Source: Dryococelus australis
Taxonomy: Eukaryota; Arthropoda; Insecta; Phasmatodea; Phasmatidae
Assembly: GCA_029891345.1 (NCBI GenBank)
Contig: CM056994.1
Location: 223,773,491-223,837,490, forward strand
Direction: 5' to 3'
DNA: 64,000 nt
The position numbers and the translations under genes are program-made. This document shows, in pieces, positions 37,400 through 50,303 of the stretch (position 1 is its first letter; every line of letters begins with the position of its first letter). The notes below the pieces were generated by a model. It made no database searches and had not been told where the DNA came from. It was given only the letters and a program-made list of their open reading frames with translations.

Positions 37400-38240
37400 C
37401 CATTTTGTATTACGCTATCAAAACACCATTAATGCCAACTAGAGCATAAAATCAATGAAATAGGGCCAAAAATGCCTTAAACGTTCTTATAAGCATAGTT
37501 GGATACCATTTCCTATCTGTTCAAGAAATAGCCACCAAACCCATATCATAGGCATCACCTCCGACAACAAACAGGGCCGTAGGGTTAATAACACTTTAAG
37601 CCTTCAAATAAGCATAGTTGGCCACCATTTCGTATCCACCGAAGCTATAGTCACCAACTTCATAACATAGACATCACCCCCGGCAACAAACAGAATTGCA
37701 GGGTCAAGAACGCCGTAAGTCTTCTTATAAGCATAATTGGGCAGCATCTGTTTGAGACGTAGCCACCAAATTCACAATATAGTAATCACCCTTGATGAAC
37801 AGGACAGTAGATTCAATTAAATCTTAAACCTTCGTAAAATCATAGTTGACTATCTTTTCCGAACAGTTTAAGATATAACCACCAATTTCATATCGCAGAC
37901 ATCACCCCCAATGACGAACATGGCTGCAAGGTCAAGTGCACCTTAAACCCTCTTATAAGCATATTTGCCCAACATTTCCTATTCACTTGAACTATACTCG
38001 CCAAATCAATAACATAAGCATCGGTCTGTTGACAAACAGGTTGGAAGGGACAGTTATGACTAAAGGCCCCGTGTAAGCATAGTAGACACCATTACCTATG
38101 CACCAAAGCTATAGTCACCATATCATAAGCACCGCCTCCGACGACGAGTAGCGCGACAAGGTCAATTACACCTTAACCCATCTTATAAGCATAGTTTACC
38201 AACACGTCCCTTCCGCTGAAGCTACAGTCACAAAACATTT
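37400..38240. repeat. ~117-bp minisatellite, seven units
   Basis: The marker AAGCATAGTTGG-like word recurs at 37491, 37610, 37729, 37838, 37957, 38075 and 38187, giving spacings of 119, 119, 109, 119, 118 and 112 bp. Units also share CACCAAATTCATA-like, GGCATCACCCCCGAC-like, ACAAACAGG and CACCTTAAACC-like words. No open frame spans units. Confidence 0.92.
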
Positions 38241-38599
38241 ACTTCCTTATAATATTTGTAAGCGATACACAACTGACAGTGACGTCTTGCGAAACACACA
38301 CTGGTAATGTGGGTTTGCAAAGATATTTTAAATTTATAAGTCAATATCCTATTACCTTCTTAGCTGTATTGTTAAGTGAGAAAATATGTGTGTGTGTGTT
38401 TGCATGCAAGCAAGGGTATTTGTAGATATACCATATGCTTCCAAACTTCGCCGATAGGCAGCGCCACGATCGCCCGAATGGTTCCAGTACAGAACGAACT
38501 TCCATCAATAAAACCTTACATCGTGCGCGCATATCCATTCGGCAAGACCAAAGCGCCCATGTTTCCCCATTTCAGTAAAGTGAAGTGATTTTTGCGACT

Positions 38600-38735
38600 C
38601 TTAACAGCGAGGTCTTGAGAGCCAATGAGGGTGATTAAAAGTGAATATGGAGTGGCACCGGAATGAAGGGGCGGGGGAAACGGGAGATCCCCGAGAAAAC
38701 CCGCCGACCAACGGCATCGTTCCATTTCAATAAAA
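38600..38735 (-). mobile_element. SINE body fragment
   Basis: The reverse complement carries CGTTGGTCGGCGGGTTTTC and GGGATCTCCCGTTTCCCCCG and ends near GGTGCCACTCCATATTCAC, matching the SINE body at 15369. The tRNA-like head is absent. Confidence 0.7.
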
Positions 38736-39633
38736 GCTAGCTTTCCACTGTTATTAAGAATAGAATAGTAAAATCCGCCAGACACTGTATTGCATTTCAA
38801 ACTAAATGAACATTACTTTATATACCATATAAAAAAATCTATATTATCAACATGAATATATCTGTTACATCATCTAGGCTATGACACTACGACACTTGGG
38901 GTGAGGACCAGTGGAGGACTGGTGAGCATATTGTGTGTGTCCAACATCCCGTTTCTATCCCACCATAATGTCTGGAAACCATCTAAAACATGGGTCGCAG
39001 GTGCAGATTAGAGGATTGGCAAATCTCTAGGACATGGATCTCAGGCGTGGACCATTACTAAATATCTTGACATATTAGCAATGTATTATTTTACGCAGTC
39101 GGTGAAGGTATGCATGTAGTCATGCTCAACACACTCGATTCCACGTCGTCAGTGGTTTCTATCATCTTCAAGCAGCTAGGCGAGTAAAACGTTCGTGGCG
39201 TCCCAACTGGTGACGTCATACAGCAGTGTGTTACACGCGGTCGGCCTAGACTGCATCTACACGCAGTACCTGTGTATTCTTCTTGCAGTAGGGTGGGCCA
39301 TATTACAGGTCAGTTTGATGAGCACTGATGTATGTTTGTATGATACATTTTTTGGCTGCTGTTTCGCCATGCAAATAAGTGAGTTGGCGATTGCTTGTAC
39401 GTTTGTTTGATAAGTTCTTTGCACGTGTTTCACCATGCAAATAAGAAGGTTGCTGACTGTATTTACTTTTTTTGATGCATTCCTGGATTCCTGGTAGGTG
39501 TTTTACCATGCAATTCAGTGAGTTGCTGTACGAAGCACTATTACTGTAATATAATAAGAATGTATTCTGGTTGTAGTATACGTATAGGCAGCCGCGTAAC
39601 CTTTCGCTTTATTATAAAATTACAGTGGATATA

Positions 39634-39701
<68 letters not shown>

Positions 39702-40497
39702 TCGAAAGAAATATAACTTCACAGTTTCATACATTTAGTTGGGTTTTCTTGTTATTATTGGCTGCCTATACGTGTATAATACAACCAGAATACATAATCA
39801 TTATTACATTACAGGAATGGTCCTTCATCCTATAACTTAACTGAATTGCATGGCAAAACACAAGACACACAATTATTATTGTTATATTACAAGAATTTGA
39901 ATCATAATTGTACAGTATAAAATTGCGATTAAATGTAATTGTTCAAAGTTATTCATATTAACTATCCATGTGTGCGGGGACAAAAACATAAAAACCACTG
40001 TTTCAGGGGAATAAATAAATAAATTTATATATTGTATGTATATGTAATATATATATTATATATATATATTATATATATATAAACTGTCAAAAATTCCTTA
40101 GGCACCGTTTTTTACGGTATAGGATAAAATCAACGAATGTCATTGTTTTCGCTCTTGAGTTAAAACAATTTAAAGTTGAGACTTGCAAGGCATCTTCGCC
40201 GCACAGTTATGTGTATAATATACGAAAGGAGATATAAATGCAAAAGCACTCACTGGAATTAGGAATACGTGGACGCACTTGAAAATCATAGTTCATGGAA
40301 TAATGGCGACGAAAATCGCGATGTTTCACTTCATAAGTGCAGAGAGAGCGGGAGGATTACACTGCGTTCGTATGTATTGCAATCCATTTGTGTTTAATAA
40401 TAATCTGCATGTGGCCTAATTATGCTTATTAGGATTTTCTTTTTATTCAGAAATACATCTTGACAACATATCGTGTTAGGCAGGTATAGGAACTAAA
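38736..40497. other. Unassigned DNA with AT microsatellites
   Basis: No gene recognised. The AT microsatellite at 39631-39698 makes the frame at 39518-39835 a low-complexity artefact. A further AT-rich run lies at 40020-40080. Three GTTTCGCCATGCAAATAAG-like words occur at 39361, 39428 and 39500, about 70 bp apart, a weak short repeat. Confidence 0.45.
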
Positions 40498-40889
40498 ATA
40501 TACATGATGTATCTAAATTATTGTAAAAAAACTTCCGAAGATGATTCCTAGGATCAAAACAAGCAAAAATGGTCCTATGAACATAGTTCGACAAAGCGTT
40601 GTTATTGAGTCACATGTGTTTCACATTTTGGTAACATGTATCACTACAACCATTTACAGTGTTGTGTTTGGTTTGGAAAATAAGGTAGTACCACACAACA
40701 GTTTACGTAGTGTTTTAAATTGTACATCAGGGGCGGAATTAGTTTCCCGTACACAGGTGGCCAATGTGCTTCATGTAACTCAATAACAACGCATTTTGTA
40801 CATAAGTTCACAGGGGCAATTGTGCTTGTTTTGATAACAGGCGTCATCTCTCTAAGTGTGTTGCAATAGTTTAGATACATCCTATATAC
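40498..40889. mobile_element. Foldback mariner-type MITE
   Basis: Inverted arms of about 140 bp (40498-40640 and 40745-40889) begin with TACATGATGTATCTAAA and TACAGGATG-like ends. They share ATCAAAACAAGCA and GCGTTGTTATTGAGT. TA/TATA flanks. No coding capacity. Confidence 0.85.
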
Positions 40890-43624
40890 AGTTTACAATT
40901 CAATCCCGTATTTTGTAAGTTATAAATTCCACATGTAGCCTATAATTGGACCAAAACATTGTCAGTTTGGCTAACGTTTTACATGCCTAGCCGTCTGGTA
41001 CACAATTACCGAGATGTGTATGTGGCTTGGACAATATTTTTCCTCCATTTTCTCTTTGCTTTCTAAATTGTTTGTAGGATCTTGGTTCCTGTTCTTTTCA
41101 TTCGTTTCATCCATAGCTATGGTGCGACTTCAAATATCGACAAGAATACATGAAAAAATCGAATTTAGCCTATTTAGTACTACATTGTTGCCAGATTCTG
41201 CAACTAGAATTTCTTAGGATGGAATTTTGTCAGAAAAATAGTTCTATTTATATTCCGACATCACTCGAAACGTCGCTTGGAAAATATTTATTTAAGGTTA
41301 TAACACACCACATTCCGAAAGAAACGGAATTTAAATAAAATTTAACAAGATTTTCAAGAATTTTCATGGAAAAATTTAATGTAACGTAATATTAACTAAA
41401 TATACATAAACATAAATTACAATATTACACGACTTTTGTTTTAAGAACTGAAAATGATAATTATATGGGCGATAATACAATAGATTACGATTCTGATAAA
41501 AAATTATTGTAAAATGAATTGTTTGGTCATAATGCTGATCTGCGATTTACTGTTTCGTGCATAATATTAAATAAGTATATGCTGGAAGTATGGTGAGAAA
41601 CTGAAGTGCTTTACGTTACAGGCGTGTTGTAAAGTGGTGCACAAAAATTAACCTGGTACACTGAGAGAATGGCCTGTTCTAACCAATAACGTGCTTGTTC
41701 TTATATGACCAAACATTTCTGTATTTGGTCTTAGGAAATATAATGTTAGCTAGCTAAACAAAATTCGAGATGAAGAAAAAATTATTTTCTTCATGTAACA
41801 AAATGAAAATTTCAGTTGAACGAAAACAACTTATTTGGTTCAAAAATCTATTTGAAAAATAAAATTATTTTATTGCATAAAATATAAATATTTGTTTAAC
41901 ATTACACAAACAAATATTAATGTTAGTTCGAACATAGCTTTTTCATAGTGTAACTTGTGTTGTTTTGTCATTAGCGGAAATATTTATTTTTCGCAGGCAA
42001 CATTTCCAAGCACAGTGGTCATTCTAAAAGCCCTTCTTCTGGTAGATTTTAATAATAAAAATTTTAACAAAACTTATTTTTTAAAGTGCGTTTATTTTAC
42101 ATTTTTCTTGAAATATGAATCAATTTTCTAATCATTGTAAACGATATTATTGATCACGAACTATAAATACAACAGAAATTGCAAAATATTGACATCAATG
42201 CATATAACTAAAATTCTGTAACAATTTTTGGTTAACGGTTCATTGATGTGCTAATTGTGTATAGAATGTATATTATTTTAATTAAATACATATTATAACT
42301 GTATATATTAACATATTATATATTTTCAATAAGAAAACAATGTATGTATGTTTTTAAAAAAATCTCTTCAACACTTCCGATTATGTATTTTTTTTGTTGG
42401 TTATATTACAAAAGTCGCAAAGTAACGATTGCTAGATGTTACATTTCCATTTCACCGGAGACGCCGTACAATCAGAACTACTAAATATTTCTAAGTAAAA
42501 AGTTGGCATAAGCATCCTCCGAGTAATGGAGTAATTTTATTTTCTGCTGGTTTTTGTATCTGTGTTTGTTTAAAAGTTTATGGCGATGCGAGCGACAGAT
42601 ACACTGACACACTGGCATGAGCGGCGATTTAAAAAACCTTTATTTAGAAAATAGCTTATCTTTTAACGAAAATGACGAGAAAAATTAATTTTCGGGGTAA
42701 CCAGAAAGGGCAGCTCACAATGCAATCAATGACAACCGTATGGACAATCGAGGGTTTGTAGGTGCTTGACTTGCTAGCTGTCCCTCAGCTGCTCAAAAGG
42801 CAGAACGAATGGGATTATCCTTGCGTTAGCTTCTGTGATGTAAGTGTCAAAAAAAATCTGCCACAAAGTGAATAATTTTTCACCGTGGAAGGTCCTCGCC
42901 AAACAAAAAATCCACTCGGTTAAACATTTTGTCATAAACAGTATTATTTCATGTGTGTAGTTGATGTGATTGAGAAAGGCTTTCCGTACATTTTTATTTA
43001 TTCTAAAATGCTTACGTTTTAATTGATTTGCTCTCTGCTTCGTGATTTTTGCTGCCAACTAAAAAGTTGCGGAAATCTTTAAGAAATAATGTCCCCGCAT
43101 TAATTTCAGTGTTTGCTCTATGGCTGGAATTACATAATCGTCTGCAACTTCACACTTGAGGACACTATGGGGTGATGTCTGTAAGATTCGTAGCTACTAG
43201 TACTAATATTAGGCAGTTCGGCGAATGCTGGCTGTGTAGTTCATGAATAAAGGTCGCCGAAGCTTACATGTAAACAGGTCGTAGATTTGTCTCGTGTAGT
43301 ACAAAAGGTATTTACATGTAAGGTGCCTAACATCAGTCATCCTGCAGGTAAAGTGATATTTAGGATGTCTCCTTCCTCTTCCTTATGCTACTAACCGAAT
43401 ATTTCTTATTGGTTCAAAATGCCTCAGCGCTAGAACAAGGCTAGCAAGTGTGGGTTGGTGGACGGGGGATAACATCATGTACATAGTGCGGAATGAATCG
43501 AATCCGGATTGCATGCGCAGTAATAATGACGATTATTGCAGATGGGACATGAGCCTGGTAAGACAGGCAGGCAAGTGGCTGTCTTTTCTCGTCTTCCCGT
43601 CTGTTTTCACTCCTCTCAACTTTT

Positions 43625-43663
43625 CCCGTCATCAAAGTATTTTCAAAATACTTTGATGACGGG
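43625..43663. repeat. Perfect 39-nt inverted repeat
   Basis: Nineteen bases beginning CCCGTCATCAAAGTATTTT, a single C, then the exact reverse complement. No mismatch. The minus-strand frame start above it (43441-43635) is not supported as a gene. Confidence 0.97.
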
Positions 43664-44860
43664 ATACTTAGATTATATATATATATATAAACTACATACG
43701 TTTTGTGAGCTTGAATCTTATGCGATATCGATGCACATAAACTGTCAATTTGATATGCTTAAAAAATTAAAACATAATAAAGTACTGTATTCAGAAACGA
43801 ATTGATATATTTGGCTGTAGTTACAGCTGCAGATTTTGTCTTGTTTCTCAAACTTAGGCTCTCATTTCAAATGGTATAACTTCAATATTGGTTATATATA
43901 TATACATATATTTATATTACACTAAAAAATACCTAAATGCACAAAGTATGATCTCATATCACAGACGCCATACAGGCAACAGCTTCACTAGAACATATAT
44001 ATGTTTTGTAATAATGAGTAAGTTTAATAAAAAAGAACTCAACATTGTTGTTATAAAAGCACACCATTTAATATCCACTAAATTATTGTGAAGTGCTTTT
44101 AACGTTGTAATTTGGTAACAGATTGGAAATTTTCTATAAGCCTCTCAATCTGACCAATCGTATCACATAAAAATCAGGTTTATATAAGCTTAGAAGCTTG
44201 TTATTTACATGTGTTAGTAAGCATAGTTATGAGGACTTAGAATTCTTGTAGGTTGCAGCTAATACCATCCAGTGTGTGTGATAAAAGAATCTAATATATG
44301 TTTCAGCCAGAAATGTTTAGGTTATAAAATAAAGGTTACTTATTTTTACGTTCTATCTTCATTTGTCATTAAATGAAATTTTTCTTACGAAACTGACGTA
44401 CCGTATTTACAAAATTATTGCACGGTCAAATCTATTAGGCAGTGCTGTAAAAGAAAAGGTATAACATAGTGGTACATTTATTTACACAACTTATCAAAAC
44501 ATTCACCTTTTAACACAGTTACTTCTTCTCAACTATTAACAAAATATTCTAAACAGAACAATATGTGCACTGAAAAGAGAGAACAGTAAAATAAGAAAAT
44601 TACGTATTAGTAAATTTATTTCGTTCACAATTAACTAGCTAAGCAGTTGTAACATATCATCTCACTACGGTATTAATTAGTGTAAATTTTAATATTTTCA
44701 GTTGATTTGACACCAGGTAATGCAGTACCTTAACCCTTCGAAGGCATCATAAAATTTCCGTCTTACTTTTGGGATTCAGCAAGTTGAGAACACGGCAGGT
44801 TATTTTATCTTTATTCCTAGATGGTTTCCACACAGTTCGTGAAATAACCCATGTATACGC

Positions 44861-44904
44861 AACTAGTGTGCATTAAATAGTATACTATTTAATGCACACT
44901 AGTT
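44861..44904. repeat. Perfect 44-bp palindrome
   Basis: Arms of 22 bp without spacer or mismatch, starting AACTAGTGTGCATTAAATAG and centred between 44882 and 44883. Confidence 0.97.
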
Positions 44905-45447
44905 ACGGCATCATTCTCGACCTGTGGCAGGTGTGAATACTTGCAAGGAGAACTGCTTTTGTATACATTTATGACCATATAGGCAACATTATAGCTCCTC
45001 GAAAATGTACGTGCACGTGCGGCACAGTCGTCTTGAACCCCTGTGATTTATCCTTGAATCCTAGAAAATGCAGAGGCCCATCAATTCACGTTGAATGATG
45101 GGTTTGCGTTCCATACCTGAGATTCACCACCCAGATGTCCTATATTAAGACTTTAATAATCGAAGGGTTATTATCGTCTTTTAGACTACACTATAAGTGT
45201 AAACAGGCTGAGCATAGTATTAAGGACATTTCGGAGGAGCGAGAACGTTATTTTCCTGTAGACTTTCGTTTTAAATGTGATTCTGGTGGCTTAGTTGCTG
45301 TTATGCGATCTGTAAAGTTGGCTGTACCGCCTTGCTCGCTATTGGTCAGAGTTGGCAAGGGGAGACTGCGCACGCACCACCAACCTGGCAGCGGTGCACA
45401 TATCTGGCGTACGAGAATGTCCACACTCGGGCGCTGTGCCCTAGCTC

Positions 45448-45609
45448 CTAGCTGGCCTTCTTGACGCAGTAGGCCTGGCGGTAGAAGGACGCAAACATGA
45501 CGAACATCATGAGACAGTTGGGCATGAAGAAGAGGTAAGGTCGCCAGTCCACGTCACAGCCAGGCAGGAACACAAAGCTCGAGTGCATGGTGATCATCAG
45601 GAACTGCGT
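45448..45609 (-). CDS. ELOVL: ELOVL fatty acid elongase, terminal coding exon
   Basis: Last exon of a very-long-chain fatty acid elongase, a multi-pass ER membrane enzyme that condenses malonyl-CoA with acyl-CoA, the first step of chain elongation. On the minus strand the acceptor GTGTTGCAG precedes codons reading TQFLMITMHSS, then DVDWRPYLFFMPNCL, a hydrophobic helix, and FYRQAYCVKKAS-stop at 45448. The FYxQAY block is the family hallmark for the last membrane segment. The final KKAS fits a KKXX ER-retrieval signal. It joins in phase 0 to the exon at 47962-48098. The tail after FYRQAY is short for the family. Which ELOVL paralogue this is cannot be told from four exons. Confidence 0.92.
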   Translation of the reverse strand, partial: TQFLMITMHSSFVFLPGCDVDWRPYLFFMPNCLMMFVMFASFYRQAYCVKKAS

Positions 45610-45632
45610 CTGCAACACGAGCCACAACCACG

Positions 45633-46218
45633 TGTTACGAGAGCCCCGCCGTGCACCTTGTTTATAAAAAACAAAATCCAAACACAGAGCCAGAATTACA
45701 ATCAGTAAACCATCAAACAAATGCTCCGAGGATGACGAAATATGTGGGTTCGGCAAACTAAGTAAACCTTGAAGTAAGCGCAACAATCCTTCAGCAAACT
45801 CCATCCACAGGGCACGACAGGGACCTATCACAATATTTTACGTCACTAACAGACGTGGTGGGGTGAGAAGTGTGGACGGAGCCACGAGGCCCAGGGAAGA
45901 CTCAGTCGACGGTGTGGCAGCGAGCAGCGTGGCCAAGTGTCCAGGCAGCGGCGGCGGAGCCAGTGTGTCCAGGGTGCGAGACCTGGTGAGTCCTTCTGCC
46001 ATGTATTAACTTAACTACTCTGAACTCCTATTCCCAATTTCACTTCACTCCATTGGCCTCGTACTTATCAGAGTCACTTATAATTGTAAAAATGATAGTC
46101 TGGTGAACTTGGCTCTAGCCCATTTCTAGTTTAAGTTATTCTTATTTTAATTACCTACTTCCATTTCCCATCCTTTCATCCTCCACTCTTATGATCTTCA
46201 AACCAAGGAGCAAAACAC
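45633..46218. mobile_element. Solo LTR, copy 2, beside splice acceptor
   Basis: 586 bp from TGTTACGAG to AAAACA, flanked by a perfect 4-bp duplication CACG (45629-45632 and 46219-46222). Homologous to 18431-19041 along its length, with an indel in the first 150 bp. It lies in the elongase intron 23 bp from the acceptor, so the branch-point region of that intron must be LTR-derived or squeezed into 23 nt. Confidence 0.9.
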
Positions 46219-46299
46219 ACGACGCTCAGACACCATCCGTAACAGGAAACTGTACTGATTGTTTCAATAATTCCGTACTGTCAGACTCGTTTTACTGTT

Positions 46300-46494
46300 C
46301 CAAGGCGTTCGTCTCCATCGAGAATGAGTGAAGAGATTTGGGCGACTTAGTATAGAACAGCACTGGAATGCCAGGGCGGCCAACGGCACAATTCCCACAT
46401 GTGAAAATCCGGGAGTGACCCCACCGGGAATCGAATCCGGTTCGCCTTCGTGGGAGGCGAGTAGTCTAACCACTACACCACCGTTGCCACTTCA
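46300..46494 (-). mobile_element. SINE copy with intact A and B boxes
   Basis: On the minus strand it begins TGGCAACGGTGGTGTAGTGG, with A-box GTGTAGTGGTTAG and B-box GGATTCGATTCCCGG. The body (GTGGGAATTGTGCCGTTGGC) is shared with the SINE at 15369. Inserted in the elongase intron in sense with the gene. Confidence 0.8.
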
Positions 46495-47961
46495 GTAAGA
46501 AGGCAGATATTTGTTAAGATTATTTGTAACTGTTGCACAAAAATTAGTTAGAATTAAACGGTCCAGTATAGCTTGTACGTAAAAAGACCCCGGGATACAC
46601 CTGCATGTAAGTGTCGCGTGCGTACGAACTCGTAGGCCTTCCTCAAATTAAAAGAAACCAATGAATTGCTGATGTATAGGAAATTGTGTTGTAGCTTTCA
46701 AGCGCATTACGTGGCGCACTAAATTTTCGTTGCAAATTACACACGGGATACTATATCTCGAGTCACAATATCAAACTGGCATCAGACATCCATTTCATGG
46801 TTTTGTAGATATGTCTAGTGAATCCTGAAGGTCTGTGACTGATAACACATCCCGTTTCCTTCCCAGGTGTCACTGGATGAACAAGTTTATATTTGCATAG
46901 TTACAAAGAGAACACTCCAAATTCCCAACTGAGACATAGGTTATACGAAACATGTTTCGAGCCGCACAGATATTCTTGTGTTAGGTGGAACCTGGCTGGC
47001 TTTGCAGGAATAAATTTTAACTTGTACTCATAACGACTGCTCAAGTTTGAAGAGTGAGACGTGCATTTTTGTCGCTCTTTCAAAATACTTTTCGGCCTAC
47101 GAAAAGATTTATCTGTTTTCTGCAAAGTAGCACACTATATCTACACCGACTTGAAAAAGTTATACATTTGTGGCTTATTTTCTGTAAGACGGTGAGTATA
47201 GTAGCCTGCTTGACGAGTACACATTCTCTAACAGTGCCGGAAATACATTTACAGATAGTAGAAATAGTAAGTGTATATTAGACACTATCCAAAGTTACCG
47301 ACGGCATTTCTATATTCTGTATAACGGTACTGCTATGAGATGCTAACTTTTTATTTTTGTGATGATTGAGGTTCCATAATATGTTGCTGATAATACAAAA
47401 CTGCATATTTACGTTAGTTTTGCAACCAAGAGAATTTAATATATCTACACGATGACTTCAATATGGTAACTAGGTTTCTGCAGTTATCGATTTCCCTTCA
47501 ATGAATATAACCTTCACATTTATATGAGTGAAATATCTCAACTAACCAACCTTGGTGACATTTTATACAATCCAACGAAGGGAAAAGTTTGTGAAGTATA
47601 AGATGATATTGACGACTCGTACATAGATAGTCTCTCATACTTTCTATTGACGAGGTTTTTTGAGCTTGAAATACACAAGGAGAGATCAGTACTAGAATGT
47701 GTGTGTCCCAGCTTACCTGAAACGTATAGGATAAACATTTAAGCATCGATATATCGCTGAAGTGTCTTTGTCTAACAAGTCACATTTCAGGTCTTACGGG
47801 GAAAACAGACCATTATATATTACAATTTAATTTTTGGGGTTGAATTTCAGTTTTTTTTTTTTAAATTATTTTTCTTTGTAGACTCTAAAAATAAAAATAA
47901 AAATAATTGCTGCAAAGTGATTTTTGGTATTGAAGAGTGACAGTAATCATTAGTGTGTTAC

Positions 47962-48098
47962 CATTTGCGTTAAGGTGAGGTATTTCTTCCACCACAGGTA
48001 CTTGTGGTACTTCGGACCCAGACTGGCTATGAGGTAATACGTGTACATTAAAACGTGTACTGGCGTGTTCACCAAGCCTGTGAATGTACCGTGGCCAC
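47962..48098 (-). CDS. ELOVL: ELOVL fatty acid elongase, internal exon
   Basis: 137-bp exon between acceptor TTGCTTTCAG and donor ATG|GTAACA on the minus strand. The first two bases complete a glycine codon begun in the previous exon, giving GHGTFTGLVNTPVHVLMYTY, then YLIASLGPKYHKYLWWKKYL and TLTQM. These are strong ELOVL signatures: the GGHGTF turn, the HxxMYxYY segment, and the LWWKKYLT block. The second half is a membrane helix followed by a cytosolic basic stretch. No frameshift or stop, so the exon appears functional. Confidence 0.95.
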
Positions 48099-50303
48099 CT
48101 GAAAGCAAATTCACACGGTTAACACATTCACTTTTTAATGTATGTTCATGAGCTTTAGCTGTCTCGGTATTTTTCGAATTCACCATAAAACCATGTGTAT
48201 GCTGTCGCAAGCAATACTTACATGGATAACACTGTTTACTTGATTGCTTTATGCATTAAAATATAAAAATATAATATAAAATAATGAAGTCAGAGATGTA
48301 GAATTATTCTTAACTCCAAATAAATAAAAGGTTTAATATGATTTCTCATGTAAAATAAGAGAGAAAAAATATGGCCTATGATTTACAATGGGAGGTCATT
48401 TTGAAAATCGAGCTCTATACATGACTTTGCTAAAAACGTAATTAGTACCTAATTACAATAAAATACCAAGGCTAATATTATTCTATTTCAGATAAGAAAA
48501 TAACTCTTCGCTTATTACGCTTCTTACTCGGTAGACAACATGGCCTTTCTAAATTTTTAGCTGTTTTACTGGAGAATTTTTCGCAACTCGTTTGCTAATT
48601 TGAATGCGATAATTAATATCAGTCGTGGAAACTTTGATCTCAGCCCCGAGCTTTAAATTTTCTAAAATAATTACATGGGGCCCTCTATTTGCTCAGTGAA
48701 GTGGGTATAATTCCCATTATACTTTTAGGTAGTACAACCCTGCTTAAAATATAACAATATTCAGGTATTTGTGGTTTATCTTAAATATTTATAAATTAAG
48801 TAATTTGAAATTATTGATTTTGAATGACGGGTTCCTACCTAAATATCAGAGTAGGCCATAAGTTTATTATGATTTATTTATATTTTGCACAACGAATCAT
48901 TTAGGGGTGTTTTGACGCGGAGTTCAGAAATACATCTATATAGAAACCACCATTCATTATCTGGCTACATTACTACTACTACTGTTTGCAGTGAAGCAAT
49001 GCACTCCAGCTTAAATGTTATGTGTAGCTGCAGCTTAACTACTATATCACCTTAAAAGGAAAGTGAAGATTTTTTTACAGTTCACTTCTCACGTCATTTA
49101 TAGTTGAATTGGTTCACTTTTATACTGTTATGCACAAATGTAAAATGGAAAAAAAAAGGCTAACATTTACCCGATTACTTGCGTATTTTTGAAACTGCCG
49201 TTAAAATTTCTACAATAGAGAATTTTTCCACAGGTAGCGGTATACGCAAACTTAATTTTTTTAAATGAGATCAGTGTATATTGAAACGTGAACCTGCTAT
49301 AAAGGTTGGACGCAGAATTGTGTCAGTATATTTTAGACAATATCTGTGTATTGCGAGTGCCTCGGTATTAATTCCACGCGTGACTTGCCAGGAATCACGT
49401 TACATAAACAACGAATTAATTTTATTTTCTGTTTCTTTTTTTTTTACGGCACTGAGATACTTGCTTTATTTACAGCTAACTCGTGCCGATTTTGAATCTA
49501 TTGCATCTGAAACAAAAAAAAAATATCACCTACACGAAACTAAAGTTGTAATGTGACAGAGAGAATAACACAACCCGTAATGAAGATGCAGTGTTTAAAT
49601 TTATCTGTATCCGATTATACCAACAGATATTGCCTAATTATAGTTTGGTATTTCCTACAGTCAATTCAATAAGGTGTTTGTGTTCGAAAATAATGTGTGC
49701 GTATTACTGCATAGTGAAACGTGCGTGTCCTCCATATCTAGAAAAACAACCTTTTTATTAACATTTTTTGCAGTTCCTGTCTAAAAACAATGTTCCAAAC
49801 CTGAAACGGTGAACCCAGTACTTTGTATTTATAGACGTATAATTTATCTTTAATTATATTCTCAGTGTTAAGATGTCTTTACCCTTTCATGCCTACTTTA
49901 ATTTACAGTTTCAGGTGTTGTAAACAAAAACTTTTATGATGCGTGCTGTACTGAAGTCGACAGAACATTTATTTTGTTGTCACAGCCGATGAGCTGTAGA
50001 CTGTATGTTCGGCTACAGTAATATGAACCAATTACGACGTAGACCAGTAAGACGGTTTGCGAATAATTTACCCACAGGTTATATAATTGGTCATCGAGCT
50101 TCGCAGTGTGCAGTGCAGACCAAAAATTACCTACTCGTGTATTAGTACACAGTTGTGTACGCTGAGTCTGAATAGGTAACTCACATTAATAGTTTGTAAA
50201 GGGGCGAGTGATTTATGAAATAAATTTGATCAAAGTGAATTATATAAAAATAGTTTCTAGTGGCAGACAGGCCGAGAGGCACATAGTCAGGTAAGTGACT
50301 CAC
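48099..50303 (-). other. Elongase intron
   Basis: GTGAGT donor at the 50304 boundary and CTTTCAG acceptor at 48099. AT-rich, with no gene or known repeat recognised inside. A plus-strand frame at 49281-49556 shows no family signature. Confidence 0.8.

Larger units (their letters stand above)
40890..45447. other. Unassigned DNA 3' of the elongase
   Basis: No gene recognised, AT-rich. The right-hand part may include the elongase 3' UTR, since transcription there runs leftward. An AATAAA on the minus strand occurs near 44810, but nothing ties it to the gene. Two perfect palindromes are listed separately. Confidence 0.4.
45610..47961 (-). other. Elongase intron (last)
   Basis: Starts on the minus strand with GTAACA at the 47962 boundary and ends with GTTGCAG at 45610. 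Contains a solo LTR only 23 bp from the acceptor and a SINE. Nothing else recognised. Confidence 0.8.

Noticed and set aside
37400-38240. CRISPR-like array because of regular spacing
   Set aside because: Whole units are repeated rather than short repeats with unique spacers, and the DNA is eukaryotic.
45610-45831. Extension of the elongase frame upstream of 45609 on the minus strand
   Set aside because: The reading runs through the splice acceptor into the solo LTR. Homology to ELOVL stops at the acceptor, and the true upstream exon is at 47962-48098.
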